64,000 bases of DNA from Hortaea werneckii (GCA_037044905.1 JBAOKB010000144.1:1116001-1180000); one strand, 5' to 3'; counted from the first letter of the stretch, positions 21,087-31,938 are shown. Translations and numbers: made by a program. Notes: a model not told the origin generated them from the sequence alone.

Positions 21087-22409
21087 GTGGATCAGCCGAC
21101 TGTGATGGCACCTGCGGTCTCCAATTCCAGGAACGCCGAAGTGTCGTCGGCTGCATTAACGACATCGCAGGACGACCATGTGGTCCAACGAGACGCCATG
21201 GCCCGTGAATCGCTCCGAGAGGAAACACTCACACTCATCGAACCTTTCGCTCGGAGTCCAGAGCAACCACCGTTTAACGCAGCCGAGCTCACTATGATGG
21301 CGATCGTCTGCAACCCTGCATCCACGCCAGGTCGTATAGGCGTATTCAGCTGGAGCTCCAAGATGTTCACGTACTACAACCACCAACTCATTGACAGTTG
21401 CGCACAATGTCTGCGCAACAAAGCAGAAGCGGGAAATCACCTGGAAGAACTGTTAGCGTCACGCTTGGGCAAGCCTCACAAACTGTACGACGTACCATTA
21501 AGAGGTATATACCCGGAAGCTCCATACGACGAAAGATTGAAATTCCATACACCGGTAGACTTCGACGTGACTCCCGCGGCAGCGCGGACGTTTTTTCGTC
21601 GATGGCTAGAACCGGAACGAAAGGGCACTTTCCCTTTCCTCGAATTGCCTGCCGAACTACGGAACGAAGTCTACAAGGTCCTTTTCCACTTCCCCGAATC
21701 CGGTCTCAAGATCCATGGTCTGAGCAGAAGTGGTCAAGAAGACGGCAGGATAGTAATGAGAGTCCTCTCCCGCATCGACGGCGATGACGATCCCTTCGAT
21801 CACGTTAGCAAGGTCCCAATACACGATGTCCGCTGGGACATCAAAATACCCCCGACATCCGAAATCCTTGCCATACTGGCGACAAACAGGCAAATCTTTT
21901 CGGAAGCATGTCCATTATTCTATAGCCTCAATCGATTCCGCTTCCCCAGCATCCGGGCCTTACACACCGTCCTGATGAACCCAACTCAGACGAACCGCCT
22001 ACAACACATGAAATCCACCCACATCAATCTCCTCCGCAAACCTGAACACCTCGATAAATTCGTTCCAGCAATGGAAGCCCTCTCGTCCCATCTGACCGGT
22101 CTCAAGAAACTGGAAGTCAGAATCACTGCAGACCTTTGGCTGAAGATGAATCAAAGAATGCGAGTTAAAGTCGGGGCCGGCAAGGAGAAGTTCACCGGGT
22201 TCGAGCAGATTCCCGGGATGAAAAATCTGGCTTTGGTGGCTTCGAGAGTGGATGAGGTCGTTCATACAGACGAAGTAGAGGCGGGTAGTTTTAAGGAGTT
22301 CTTAGAGGATGAAGTGCGTAAGATCCGGGATGGAAGTGCGACAAATATGGCGCCAGGGGACCCCAAACAAGCTGCTGATCAGGATGGCGAAGGAGAGAAA
22401 GAGACTTAG
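21087..22409 (+). CDS. Forkhead-like plus 2EXR/F-box-like protein, paralogue B
   Basis: This 440-aa protein is the tandem copy of the preceding gene. Its N-terminal part has QPPFNAAELTMMAIV, a WSSKMFTYYNHQL helix and an IDSCAQCLRN segment, again like the recognition part of a forkhead fold but without a full wing. The RRWLEPERKGTFPFLELP linker leads to a 2EXR/F-box-like module (ELRNEVYKVLFHFPESG; ILATNRQIFSEACPLFYSLNRF). The annotated frame starts with GTG at 21087. The first ATG in frame is at 21105 and is more likely the true start. Divergence is spread across the whole protein, so the duplication is old. Function unknown. Confidence 0.7.
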   Translation: MDQPTVMAPAVSNSRNAEVSSAALTTSQDDHVVQRDAMARESLREETLTLIEPFARSPEQPPFNAAELTMMAIVCNPASTPGRIGVFSWSSKMFTYYNHQLIDSCAQCLRNKAEAGNHLEELLASRLGKPHKLYDVPLRGIYPEAPYDERLKFHTPVDFDVTPAAARTFFRRWLEPERKGTFPFLELPAELRNEVYKVLFHFPESGLKIHGLSRSGQEDGRIVMRVLSRIDGDDDPFDHVSKVPIHDVRWDIKIPPTSEILAILATNRQIFSEACPLFYSLNRFRFPSIRALHTVLMNPTQTNRLQHMKSTHINLLRKPEHLDKFVPAMEALSSHLTGLKKLEVRITADLWLKMNQRMRVKVGAGKEKFTGFEQIPGMKNLALVASRVDEVVHTDEVEAGSFKEFLEDEVRKIRDGSATNMAPGDPKQAADQDGEGEKET

Positions 22410-22553
22410 AAGAGGCTTTTAATGCCGGCTGCCCATCACTTGTTAGCAAGTCATTAGGGTCGCTGGGTTAAATCATTGTGGGGGGACGGGAAAAACAAAA
22501 AAGACATTGGCTTATCTTGAGCATTTGAAGATTCAACAGCTCTACGTATCACG

Positions 22554-24190
22554 TTACCAGAACATACCCGGCCCCAAAGGCTGGAAATACTTATCCCAAT
22601 GCTCCTCCGTATCAGCCTGCTGCCAAACGTCTATTCCACCCGCTACACCATGCCCATCAACAGCCCAGTGTCCACTTTCCACATTCTCCCGCAGGGTCTC
22701 CAGGAAAGCAGTAATAGCCAACGGATGACTATCATTGAAGGGGTTTGTACCAGCCTGGAGCAAGTCATAAGATTTCTCCGCGGGGATCCCATCGCTCTTT
22801 TTGGCAAAGCCATTTTCAAAGTCAAACGGGAGGACCAGGTTGCAACCGTTTTCTTCCGGGTGGCCGTTGGTCCTATGGCACATACTGAAATAAAGACCAC
22901 ATGGACACTCTGGTGCATCCCGCGAGGAGGGTACGTCCGGCAACATGGAGTCGTACTTGTTACTCAATCTACCGAACCACCAAATGCCCTCGGTAGAGAC
23001 TGTTTGGTCACCGCGGAACAACAGGATGGGATGGACTGTGTCTTCTTCGGGTGAAACGCCAGTGAAAGGTTGGTGGATGAACTCTTTGGGGTTCGGGACC
23101 CTAAGGCCAGGAGCGATGAATTCGAAGCGAGGTCGTCGAGCTTTGGTAAGAAATTCGCGTGCGAACCCATCAGGGATCTTCGCGGCGTCAAGGCAGGCAG
23201 CATCTAAGAGTCCGGTGGTTGTCTCGACATCGTCCAGCTGCATCTTTTCTTCGATGGTCTCCACAACCCACTCCCAACTCTCCAGCGCCTCTTCGAGATC
23301 TTTTGCGGTCCATGGAACGATTGTCCACGGTTCGGCATCGTGCGTGAGGCGTTGAAGACCAGTCAGAGGATCCCTATCTGGGCCGTAAAAGACGAGCCAG
23401 CCTTGCTCATGCTGTTCGTATCTTTCACTGCCGACATCATTGGATATTGCAGCGACCTTCTGCCGCTGGATCATTTCAATCCAGACTGAGAGAATGCTTT
23501 CGAGGTATTGCCATGGTTGTTCTGGGTCGAGTTCATCTTGAATATCAAGATGCATGATAGCAGAGTGACTTCCTTGATCGTACCTGGTCGTGCACAAAGA
23601 CATCAGCATGTGTCACAGCTTGAGCAGGTTGGGGGGACTGACACCAATCCGTCTGGTTTTGTAAACGGGAAAGTACTGTCATAGAGCGTGACCGTCTCGT
23701 CGTCGTCACCAAAGCAGTATTCATGATCTCCGAGGGAGCCATTCAAAGCTCTGAGGTTGTAGAAGAAGTTCACAAAATCCTTGCCTGGCGTACCACCGCA
23801 TGGCGTCCTCGCTTTCCGGTAGAATTCGATGACCGAATGATGAAGTTTCTCTTCCGGCCTCTCGAGCCCACAAATCTCGATGAATGGCACAGTTTCTTCG
23901 AGGAAGGCCTCCTCATCTCGACCGGACCTGACCCATGCATGCTTCAACATGGCGTTTTGCAGTGCTGCACACCGCTCATGGTCAAGACCGTCAATCTCTC
24001 GAGGTGGATTCTCGTCGGTGACTAGCAGATGTGCCACTTCATCCAGATGTTTAGACATTCCTGCAGTATGCACTAGCACACGCTGAACGCCGTGGGAACC
24101 AAGTAGAAGACGACCGCGTTTCTTCACAGTCGAAGATAGATGTTGATCAGCTCGGGCACGTGAGAAGGCTGCCCCACGGCCAGCGACCAT
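22554..24190 (-). CDS. Uncharacterised protein
   Basis: Two exons (24190-23643 and 23583-22554) around a 59-nt intron (GTCAGT donor, CCAG acceptor) give one 525-aa frame. I do not recognise the family. The protein is acidic, rich in Trp, Glu and Asp, with no signal peptide or membrane segment. A Cys-containing patch, ECPCGLYFSMCH, near residues 425-436 could bind a metal. A second possible start is Met45 (24058), which would remove a basic leader. The gene is divergent from the Zn2Cys6 regulator, with 581 bp between starts, so co-regulation is possible but unproven. Confidence 0.6.
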
Positions 24191-24771
24191 CTACGAAAAA
24201 GATGGCAGTGCGGCATTAGCGAGCCCATTTCGCACCGTCGCGAACGGGGCGAATGAGCCCATTTCAGACGTAGCAATTGGCGATCGCTGAGGTTAACTCC
24301 GTAGTGCGACGCATCGCACGGTCTCGAGTGCGTCCGGTGAGGCACACCCATGTCCGGTCGACTGGGACATCTCTGCTCAGGTGGACATACATCGCAATGT
24401 GTGTGTTCGCCATTCGTCGTTTAGATGGGATAAAAGGCGCCAAGAGTCCATCATGAGTACTAGAAGACATAATAAGAAGAGGCTAGACGAAGCTCGGCGG
24501 CGAGAAGGCAGATACGATATTGCTGTGTTGTTAGTCGAGGACTGTCTACCTACTACTATGTACGTACTACAGTCCGCAGGCTTATTAGGTACCTAGGTAG
24601 GTATACACTGGCGGTTAACGCCACCAACGTCGAGATTGTGGGGAAAATCCAAAGGGTTCGAACGCGGCCTGGCCCTTTTCTCTACACATGTGGTAACGAG
24701 CTTGTACGACCAGAACCAAGGCTGCGAAAAAAGAAGACCTGGGAGTTTGTTTCTCACTCGCACATCTATCC
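24191..24771. promoter_or_regulatory. Divergent promoter between uncharacterised gene and Zn2Cys6 regulator
   Basis: This region includes a CCTAGG element (24588-24606) about 165 bp before the regulator's start, and a run of TACTAC/GTACGTAC steps (24548-24570). No gene is recognised. Confidence 0.5.
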
Positions 24772-25849
24772 ATGTTCGTCATCGTTCCGAGCGCACGCGC
24801 TGCTACCCACGCCTCCGACCCAGATACCCGCGGCCCAACACGCACGCAAAACGCCTGCAATTCATGCCGTGTGCGCAAGGCCAAGGTACTCCACTCGCAC
24901 ATCCACCCGGTCAGCTACGCTGCAGGACTGACGATCCTCGTAGTGCAATGGTTCGCAGCCGTGCAGTCGCTGCCGGACCCGCGATCTGGTCTGTGTCTAC
25001 TCCCGCTCAGCGAAACATGTCCCGGGTCCTCCCCTAAACCCTGAACAAGCCATCTTGTTGAGACGCGAGAACCACCGCCTGGAGCGCGCCGTACGCCGTA
25101 TGGCAGGCCGGATCGAGGCCCTAGAGAGCATGGTCCGCGAGGGCGAAGCCAGTGATAGGCCTGCTGCCGAGCAACCTGAGCCTCACGTCTCTGCCGACGC
25201 CTCCACTGCGACATCAGCAATCAACGTCAACGACATACTAAACAAGTATGCCCCTGAAGACTATTTAGACCTTGATGCAGATAGCCCACTTGCAGGCGAG
25301 CAGTCCTCTAACAGCCACGATCTGCCAGCAGCCGCCGTCCAGGATGCTGGATCGAAGAAACGGCGGGTCAGCGAGACGGGCGATCACCACCACCAACAGG
25401 ACGCTCCAATTGTCCCAGACCCAATAAACCTCCCATTCGCAATCGCCCCCGCTCCGAACTATCAGCAAATGGCGTCTTCTTTCGGCGGGCAGCACATGGG
25501 CCTCGGAAATAGCAATGGCACTGGCAATGCGACTACCACCAAATCAGGACCTTTACAAGCACCGAGCCCGGCTACTCAAGCGTTTGAAACCCTGTTGCAG
25601 ATGTCGCAGCTACGAAGGGAGCAGCCCCCCTCAATGCCTACCCAAGCAGCAGTCCCACCCCACGCCACCGCTACCCCGTCTAGTGGTGCGCTCCCGGATT
25701 TCGACCAGTCGCTGGCCTCTCTCGAGGGCTCCGAGATGCAGCCGGCCAACGCAGCCGCTCAGGACATTCTACCCGAGTCTTTTCTGGACCTGATCGACTG
25801 GGATGAAAGCTTGCAAAATTGGAACCCCTCTGGTATGGACTGGCAATGA
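24772..25849 (+). CDS. Zn2Cys6 transcription factor
   Basis: Two exons (24772-24885 and 24944-25849) around a 58-nt intron encode 339 aa. The intron splits the zinc cluster. After splicing the cysteines are 29, 32, 39, 45, 48 and 55, giving the exact C-x2-C-x6-C-x5-C-x2-C-x6-C binuclear zinc pattern. A leucine-rich coiled segment (about residues 70-105) follows, as used for dimerisation. The rest is disordered and ends with an acidic/aromatic patch (FLDLIDWDESLQNW), a likely activation domain. There is no fungal-specific middle homology region. The target is unknown; the divergent gene at 22554-24190 and the enolase/exporter group downstream are candidates by proximity only. Confidence 0.88.
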
Positions 25850-25881
25850 CACCCAGACCAGGCGCCGGAAAAAAAAAAGGT

Positions 25882-25914
<33 letters not shown>
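25882..25914 (+). repeat. Homopolymer of 33 G residues
   Basis: An uninterrupted G run follows an A-run 33 bp after the stop codon of the Zn2Cys6 gene. It would lie in the 3' UTR, and such runs form G-quadruplexes. Exact length may be a sequencing or assembly estimate. Confidence 0.85.
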
Positions 25915-25915
<1 letters not shown>

Positions 25916-26125
25916 GAAGGAATACGGTGGACTATCCAATTCATTGTCATAGATCTCGTACATGTCATTACACTACAGACTGGGTAGGGAGCGGGAAAGA
26001 ATATAGACTCTCTCCACAAGGAAGCATAGGAAAGCGCCCTTCGACACTCTGGGAGCTCTGTTACATCCTCCAAAAGGGTCATCTCATTAGGGCCTCTGAT
26101 TGAACCCCAAGACTCGTTCCGCGTC

Positions 26126-27100
26126 TCAATTCCTATCTCGCCCAATAGCGATCCACTTGCAATCTCTAACATACTTCCTCCCTCTCCAACGTGCGTTGAA
26201 TGTCAGCGTTCTGGCACGCTGGCGGGGACATTCGGAATTGATTTCATTGCTGCTGCGAAGGCTGCTGGGCAGGGTGAGTTCGCATGCTCCAGGCTTCTGT
26301 GTTGCGATATCTCGGGAGGGTAGCTCAGGCAGCAGGACGAGCGCTGTTATGTATGGCGGACTCCGGTGCGGCGCGCAGTAGCATGTCGAACAGATGCAGC
26401 CCCCGGACTGGCATGGTTGCACTTGGTGCGTCTGGCGCATGTAGTGCAGGAAGGATGCACGGGAGCTATCCTTCAAAGTTAACGAGTAACCTGGACAGTC
26501 TCCGGTAGATCGCAACCATTCTCCGTCATGGTCCGAGCCCCGGTGCCTCCATTTTGACATCAGCCCTGGACCGGGTGAAGGGCCTTGGGCGGGTCTCTGC
26601 ATCCTCGCGGAAATCATGCCGTTGTCGCGAGGCTCTTCTCTCTCGTCTAGATCCAAGCTCACCGTAGCGGCAGCGTTCAGCTTGTCGATCCAGTTCAGAG
26701 CACTGAGGCCATCTGCGGCGGCGAGCAGGAACTGAAAGCCCTCGACGCGGAGGCGGAAGGCGTACGGTCTCTTGCTGTAATCCGGCGCCAGCCCCGCTTC
26801 AGCCCCCTGGAGGCTCAACGGCCGCTGGCAGAGCAGGAAGCCGGAGGCCTGACGGATGGAGACTTGAGTGCCCTGCAGACAGAGAGCAACCTTGCACCAG
26901 CGACGATGTGGCCATGGCGACTTTGGATCTGCGAGCTCGGGCTTCAGCAAGAAATGGGCGGCGCCATTGAGCTCGTTGGAGTACTTTGGGAGTGGCGATG
27001 TGTCCGTGGTGGGGAGGTAGGGCGGCGGGGAAGATGAAGGATCGGTGGTGTCCGACGGGCGGTTGTGGTCGGACGCCAGGGCAGGGTTTGCATCAAGCAT
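26126..27100 (-). CDS. PH-domain protein, possibly truncated
   Basis: The frame encodes 324 aa. Residues about 45-155 look like a fungal pleckstrin-homology domain: AAHFLLKPEL, RRWCKVALCLQG, YSKRPYAFRLRVEGFQFLLAA and the closing helix ALNWIDKLNAAATV. PH domains bind phosphoinositides or proteins at membranes. In relatives I know, the domain is followed by a conserved tail. Here the 170 residues after EREEPRDNG are low-complexity, Cys- and Arg-rich and unlike that tail, so the end may be decayed, or an intron may be missed. It is divergent from the enolase gene. Confidence 0.6.
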   Translation of the reverse strand: MLDANPALASDHNRPSDTTDPSSSPPPYLPTTDTSPLPKYSNELNGAAHFLLKPELADPKSPWPHRRWCKVALCLQGTQVSIRQASGFLLCQRPLSLQGAEAGLAPDYSKRPYAFRLRVEGFQFLLAAADGLSALNWIDKLNAAATVSLDLDEREEPRDNGMISARMQRPAQGPSPGPGLMSKWRHRGSDHDGEWLRSTGDCPGYSLTLKDSSRASFLHYMRQTHQVQPCQSGGCICSTCYCAPHRSPPYITALVLLPELPSRDIATQKPGACELTLPSSLRSSNEINSECPRQRARTLTFNARWRGRKYVRDCKWIAIGRDRN

Positions 27101-27899
27101 CGCGGGGGGTTGGAACAGACAGGCAAATCAGCGCGGGTGCAGTGTGCAATAATGAAAGGGGGAAGACGCCTCGTCCAAAGTCGCTCCACTTGAGATAGGG
27201 ATGGATAGAAATATTGTGTTACTGCAATCATGTGCACGTAGTTGCTGCGGGCAGATGATGCCGATCCTTGCACAGCGAGCACATCTTGGTCAGGGGGCAT
27301 TGGAGAAAATGCCGCGTGTCTCCTACCTGCGTGTGCGGCCTCATCCTCGTCTCCGCCATGATCAGATCAGAGCTCAAACTATGTAGCCTCTTTGACGCTT
27401 GACCTTCCGTCTGGCGCCGCAGCCCTCTCCGCTGCCGGATCGCGGCGGTAGGATGGGCGGGTTGGGGTTGGCTCGAAAGCCGCGCCGCTTGCAAGCCGGA
27501 GCTGAGGGAAGGCCGGCACACCGGCGAACACATAGTATTTGTAACAATACATACCTAGATACTATACCTAGAAAGGTAGGTAGTAATAATGATGATGGAT
27601 CAGCGCCACCACCGGGTGCCGGGTGGAGCGTCACTACGGAGCCACGGCCACGCGCGGAAGCGCTACTGCAGGTCCCGGTGCAGATCAGACCCTCTTGTTC
27701 CTCTCTTCCAACATACTGGACCCTGATGTACATCATGTACCTATACCAGTTGATAGCTAGTATGTACATACCACCCATACATTCATATATACATAGTAGG
27801 GAGAAGCGCAAAGGGTGGCTGCAATGTGAGCCTTCTGCGCATCCACGGTACTATATCTGCACTGCCAGCATACCTAGGTACTAACCGACAGTCGGCCTG
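27101..27899. promoter_or_regulatory. Divergent promoter between PH-domain and enolase genes
   Basis: The 0.8-kb stretch contains TACCTAGA/AGGTAGGTAG elements at 27551-27582 and a palindrome TACCTAGGTA at 27871-27880, only 20 bp before the enolase start. A/T-rich TATACATA steps occur around 27720-27800. Short frames here look non-coding. Confidence 0.5.
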
Positions 27900-29290
27900 A
27901 TGCCGTCCGTCATTCTCTCCATTGCCGCCTCGCAGCGCTTGGACTCACGTGGCAAGCCAACCGTTCAAGTGCGCTTGACGACTAAACATGGCCATTTCAT
28001 CTCGATCGTCCCCTCGGGCGCCTCCAAGGGCGATTATGAGGCCGTCGAGCTACGAGACGGTGATCGCTCCGCCTACCACGGCAATGGTGTCCTCCGAGCC
28101 GTCCACAACGTCAATGCCATTCTCGGTCCGGCCATTGTCAACGCCAGCTTGGATCCCACCACTCAACTCAATGACATCGATCGCCTCATGATCGACCTGG
28201 ATGGGACCGAGGACAAGAGCAAAATGGGCGCGAACGCAATCCTCGCAATCAGCATGGCAGCAGCGCGTGCCGGCGCCTCCGGCAGGGATGTGCCTCTGTA
28301 TCGCTTCCTCGCCCAACAGGCCGGGGCCTCAGACGAAACTGCGGTACTTCCAGTGCCGTTCATGAACGTACTGAATGGAGGCGACCATTCAGGCAACACC
28401 ATGGCGTTCCAGGAATTCATGATTGCCCCCACTGGTGCCTCTTCCTTCGAGGAAGCCGTCCGGTTCAACGCCGAGACGTACGCCTGTCTCAAAACGCTCA
28501 TCATCCGGAAGTACGGCAAATCCGCGGTGGGTATTGGCGACGAGGGCGGGTTTGCTCCTCCGATCTATCATCCCACCGAAGCTCTCGACCTCTTGGTTCA
28601 AGCTATCGCAGACGCAGGCCACGAAGGCAAGGTCAAAATCGGCATTGACCCGGCCTCGCAGTCATTCGAAGAAGGCGGCGTGTACGACATTGGCTTCAAG
28701 ACCGACCAGGCGGATAGAATGGAAGCCGGAGAGCTCGCAAGCCTCTATCACTCCCTCCTAGCCCGCTACCCGATTGTTCTCTTAGAGGATCCTTTTGGAC
28801 AGGACGACTGGTCCGCGTGGTCCAACTTCAACCAGGACTGCGCCGTGGAGTTGGTAGGCGATGATCTGCTGGCCACCAACATCAAGCGCATCCAAATGGC
28901 CCACAGCAAGAATGCCTGCAACAGCCTTTTGCTGAAGATCAACCAGATCGGCAGCATCACGGAAGCCATTGAAGCGTAAGTGGGAGCAAACCCCACGGCA
29001 AACCCGCAGAAACGTGCAAGCTAACAGCCCCTTCACGCAGCGCCAATAAAGCCTTCGCTCTCGGCTGGTCCGTCTTCGTTTCCCACCGCTCTGGCGAGAC
29101 CACCGATGATTTCATTGCCGACCTCACTGTCGCCCTCAAAACCGGCCATCTGAAATCTGGCGCCCCCTGTCGCGGCGAGCGAGTGGCTAAGTATAATCGA
29201 CTAATGGACATTGAAGAGGAGCTTCGGACATCAGGAAAGCGGATACGGTTTGCTGGCGAGGGCTTTCGGAATGCCCACGGGATGAATTAG
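27900..29290 (+). CDS. Enolase paralogue with altered active-site loops
   Basis: Two exons (27900-28975, 29041-29290) around a 65-nt intron give 441 aa. Enolase interconverts 2-phosphoglycerate and phosphoenolpyruvate. Metal ligands Asp250, Glu296 and Asp321 and catalytic Glu172, Glu215, Lys346 and His163 are present, as is the VSHRSGET segment, so it should be active. It departs from housekeeping enolases in the mobile loops: SGASKGDYEA where the common form is SGASTGVHEA, and NGGDHSGN where the Ser before His is usual. The promoter is A/T-rich and lacks the pyrimidine leader expected of a main glycolytic gene. I infer that it is a secondary copy. It is convergent with the amidase and 6.4 kb from a fluoride exporter. 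Confidence 0.9.
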
Positions 29291-29808
29291 GAATGCAAAG
29301 TAAGACGCGTGCAAAATGTGGGTAATGCATCGTGGCTTTGGAATACATTGTTTGCTGCTTGCCTGCTCCTAGTGCGGCTGCTTTTGCCGATTCATTCCCA
29401 AGCAAAGGGTAAGTCATCATGCAGCAAGCTTCGGCAGCAGTTGGTTACGGCCACGATCTGTGGGTGAAATATGCAGGGCGCATCTGCGCAACTGCAATAA
29501 AATATCATCTCACCACGAAGCCATTATGCCCGCTGATAAGTATCTGGCTAGGGAGTTCATAGCTAATTTTTGCGCTGTCAGAAATATTGTATACGCGTCC
29601 ACGGTCGACCATCTAGATAAAACATTATTGCTAGTCATTGTAAGCAAGTGGGCAACCCCTCTTCATCGCAAGCGGTTGTAATGTGCTGCTGAAACGCTAG
29701 CACATCAAGCAATAGCATTTCATGACAGTGGATGGGGTAACGTACTCTCAAGAGACTTTTCACGCGCTCAAATATCTTCACACCCCATGAAGTGTCGCTC
29801 TGAAATTT
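29291..29808. other. Convergent 3' region between enolase and amidase
   Basis: About 0.5 kb between two converging stops, with A/T-rich stretches. No further gene seen. Confidence 0.5.
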
Positions 29809-31938
29809 TCATGCTCTTGCGCGCAGGGTATCATGGATGACTTCGGCGAGCGCAAGCGTGCTCTCCTCCTGGAGCCGCGGACAGACAACTTGTAAGCATA
29901 CCGGCATGTTCTGCACATCCCCTTCGCGGACTGTTTCGAGCCAAACCGTCAGCGCCTCCGACATCTTCGGTGCGAACGGATCGCAAGGGACTTACACGTC
30001 TCGCTCACCGCGCAAGCTTCTGGGCTCAAATTCTCATGGCTAACACCGTCGGGAGAGGTGCGGTGGCCGCTCTGCCAAACGGGGAAAACGAAAGCAGGCA
30101 GGTCTAGCACGTTTGCGATGGCCGAGTACGCGAGGTAGGAAAACTCGCCCTCACGCGCGGCACTGGTGGCTGCGACGGGCATAATGATGCCGTCTATTGG
30201 CCTGCCCGACGCCGTACAGCTATCCATTTGCGCCCAGTAATCAGCATAGGCATGTCTGTAATCGTCGCGCCTCTGACACATCTCCCAGAAATCCGCAGCA
30301 GAGCTGCACGTCACATTCTGCTGGTCGTAAAGCGCGAGCATAGATGACACGGGAGGCTCGCCACTTGCCTTGATGGCTTGGATGATGGCAGGGCCCGAAG
30401 CAGAGCCGAAGATTTTTAGCTTCAAGGGTGGTGCTGTTAAAAGGGTGACTTCTTTGTCTAAGAGTGATTTGCCAGACGTACCAAGTTTTCAACTGCCTCC
30501 GCGTGAGGCGGAGGTTTCCATTCGAGGACCTAGATTGATGTTTCGTCAGAATGAAATCAGAATCTTTGATAGCGTCGTTCATACCTCATGACCGTCTTCT
30601 GAGAGTGCTTCTTCCAGATAACGCAGCCCTTCAGCGATGTTTGGATGCGGACGGACGTTACCGTCGCATTTAAGAAGGCCAAAGACCAATCTGCCCGAGC
30701 GCTGGCCAGGCACGCCGGCCCGTTTTTGGAGTGCATACTGTTTTTCAGGACGCCAGGGCATCTCGATAACGTCAGGGTCTCTTCGCCAAGGCGCATCCTC
30801 AAGCAAAGCCTTAAAGACTAAATCTACAGATCGAAGGTTCTGGCTCATTATACCGATGGTACCGGACGCAACAGGCAGTCCTTTGAGCTTGAGACGCTTA
30901 GTATTTCATGGTACGAGTCTGAAGGTTGACACTTACAATGGTCTCGACGCCGGATGCAGACAAACGACCCTCTGAAGTCTTAAGAGCATTAAGACCCGTA
31001 AACGCCGAAGGGATGCGACTAGAACCGACTTCAAGCTCATTGTCAACTCGTTAGGTTTCCGTCCAAACTTGAAGTTTAGGAGTCACTTACCAAGGTCCGT
31101 AGCAATTCCGACAGCAGAACCGCCAAGCGCCAGTAGGGCACCCTCACCTGTAAAATGTCAGCTTATATACGGAAAACGTTGATACGTAAAATGTCTTTGG
31201 GGATCTTGCCTCCGCTTGCGCCTCCGGCCGACAGCGCAGTGTTACAAGGATTAACCGTGAATCCAACGATGTTATTATTAGTCTCGCCCATCTATCGCCA
31301 ACCGCAGGGAACAGTCAGCATGGGAACAGAGTATAGAGGCGGGTTTGATGGGAAAGCATACGTACCAATGCGCCCATCGGAACATTCGTCTTGCAATAGA
31401 TAAGAGCGCCGGCCTGACGGAGAGAGCGGAGCAAGACGCCCTCATCTTCGGCCTTCTTGGGCTTCCCGATCCAGCTGGCGAATCCGCAGGTACTATCCAA
31501 TCCTTCCACGTTGAAACGATCCATCAAGCTGACCGGAAGGCCGTGCAGCGGGCCTAATGGACGGCCGTGCTCGCGAAAGTAGACATCCAGTTCCTGCGCG
31601 CGAGCCATAGCGCTCGCAAGATCAACCTCACTCAAGCAGTTTGTAAGTTGATGGGCGAGCACGGCGCGGTGACCGAAAGCGCCGGCAACCTCGCAAGCTG
31701 TGTAATCGCCAGTGCGGATAGCGCACAGCAGTTCAGGGGCAGGCAGCGACGTGATCGCACGCTCTACTGGGCTGAGAAAAGTCGGCAGCACGGTGCGAAC
31801 GTCAGTCTGGGTCTTCGCGTTGCGCAGCTCGCGTTCCGACAGCCGCCAATGTGGCGGTATGCGAGCGAGTAAGTCATGACGCTTCTGCTGGGTTACGGCC
31901 TCCCATCCTGACAACTTCTTTGGGCGCGCCGCCGCCAT
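29809..31938 (-). CDS. Amidase-signature protein (AmdS-like) with lost catalytic residues
   Basis: Eight exons (31938-31366, 31291-31210, 31147-31091, 31028-30937, 30887-30585, 30529-30482, 30419-29996, 29930-29809) close to one 566-aa frame, near the 548 aa of A. nidulans acetamidase. Family landmarks are LHGLPVSLMDRF, CKTNVPMGAL, SAGGASGGEGALLALGG, the SSRIPSAFTGL strand, GHEVLEWKPPPHAEA and the closing MPVCLQVVCPRLQEE. The Ser-cisSer-Lys triad is damaged. The catalytic Lys of SLKD is Met139 (ATG for AAG) and the cis-Ser position is Ala216; the nucleophile-position Ser240 remains. Hydrolysis is therefore doubtful. The second intron uses a GC donor (31209). It lies between the enolase and sulfite-exporter genes. 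Confidence 0.85.

Noticed and set aside
24640..24670. GGTTCGAACG resembles a tRNA B box
   Set aside because: The last two bases do not fit GGTTCRANNCC, and no A box or cloverleaf could be drawn around it.
30434..30481. Apparent frame break in the amidase near the sixth intron
   Set aside because: Using the acceptor at 30420 with the GTACGT donor at 30481 restores the frame, so there is no lesion.
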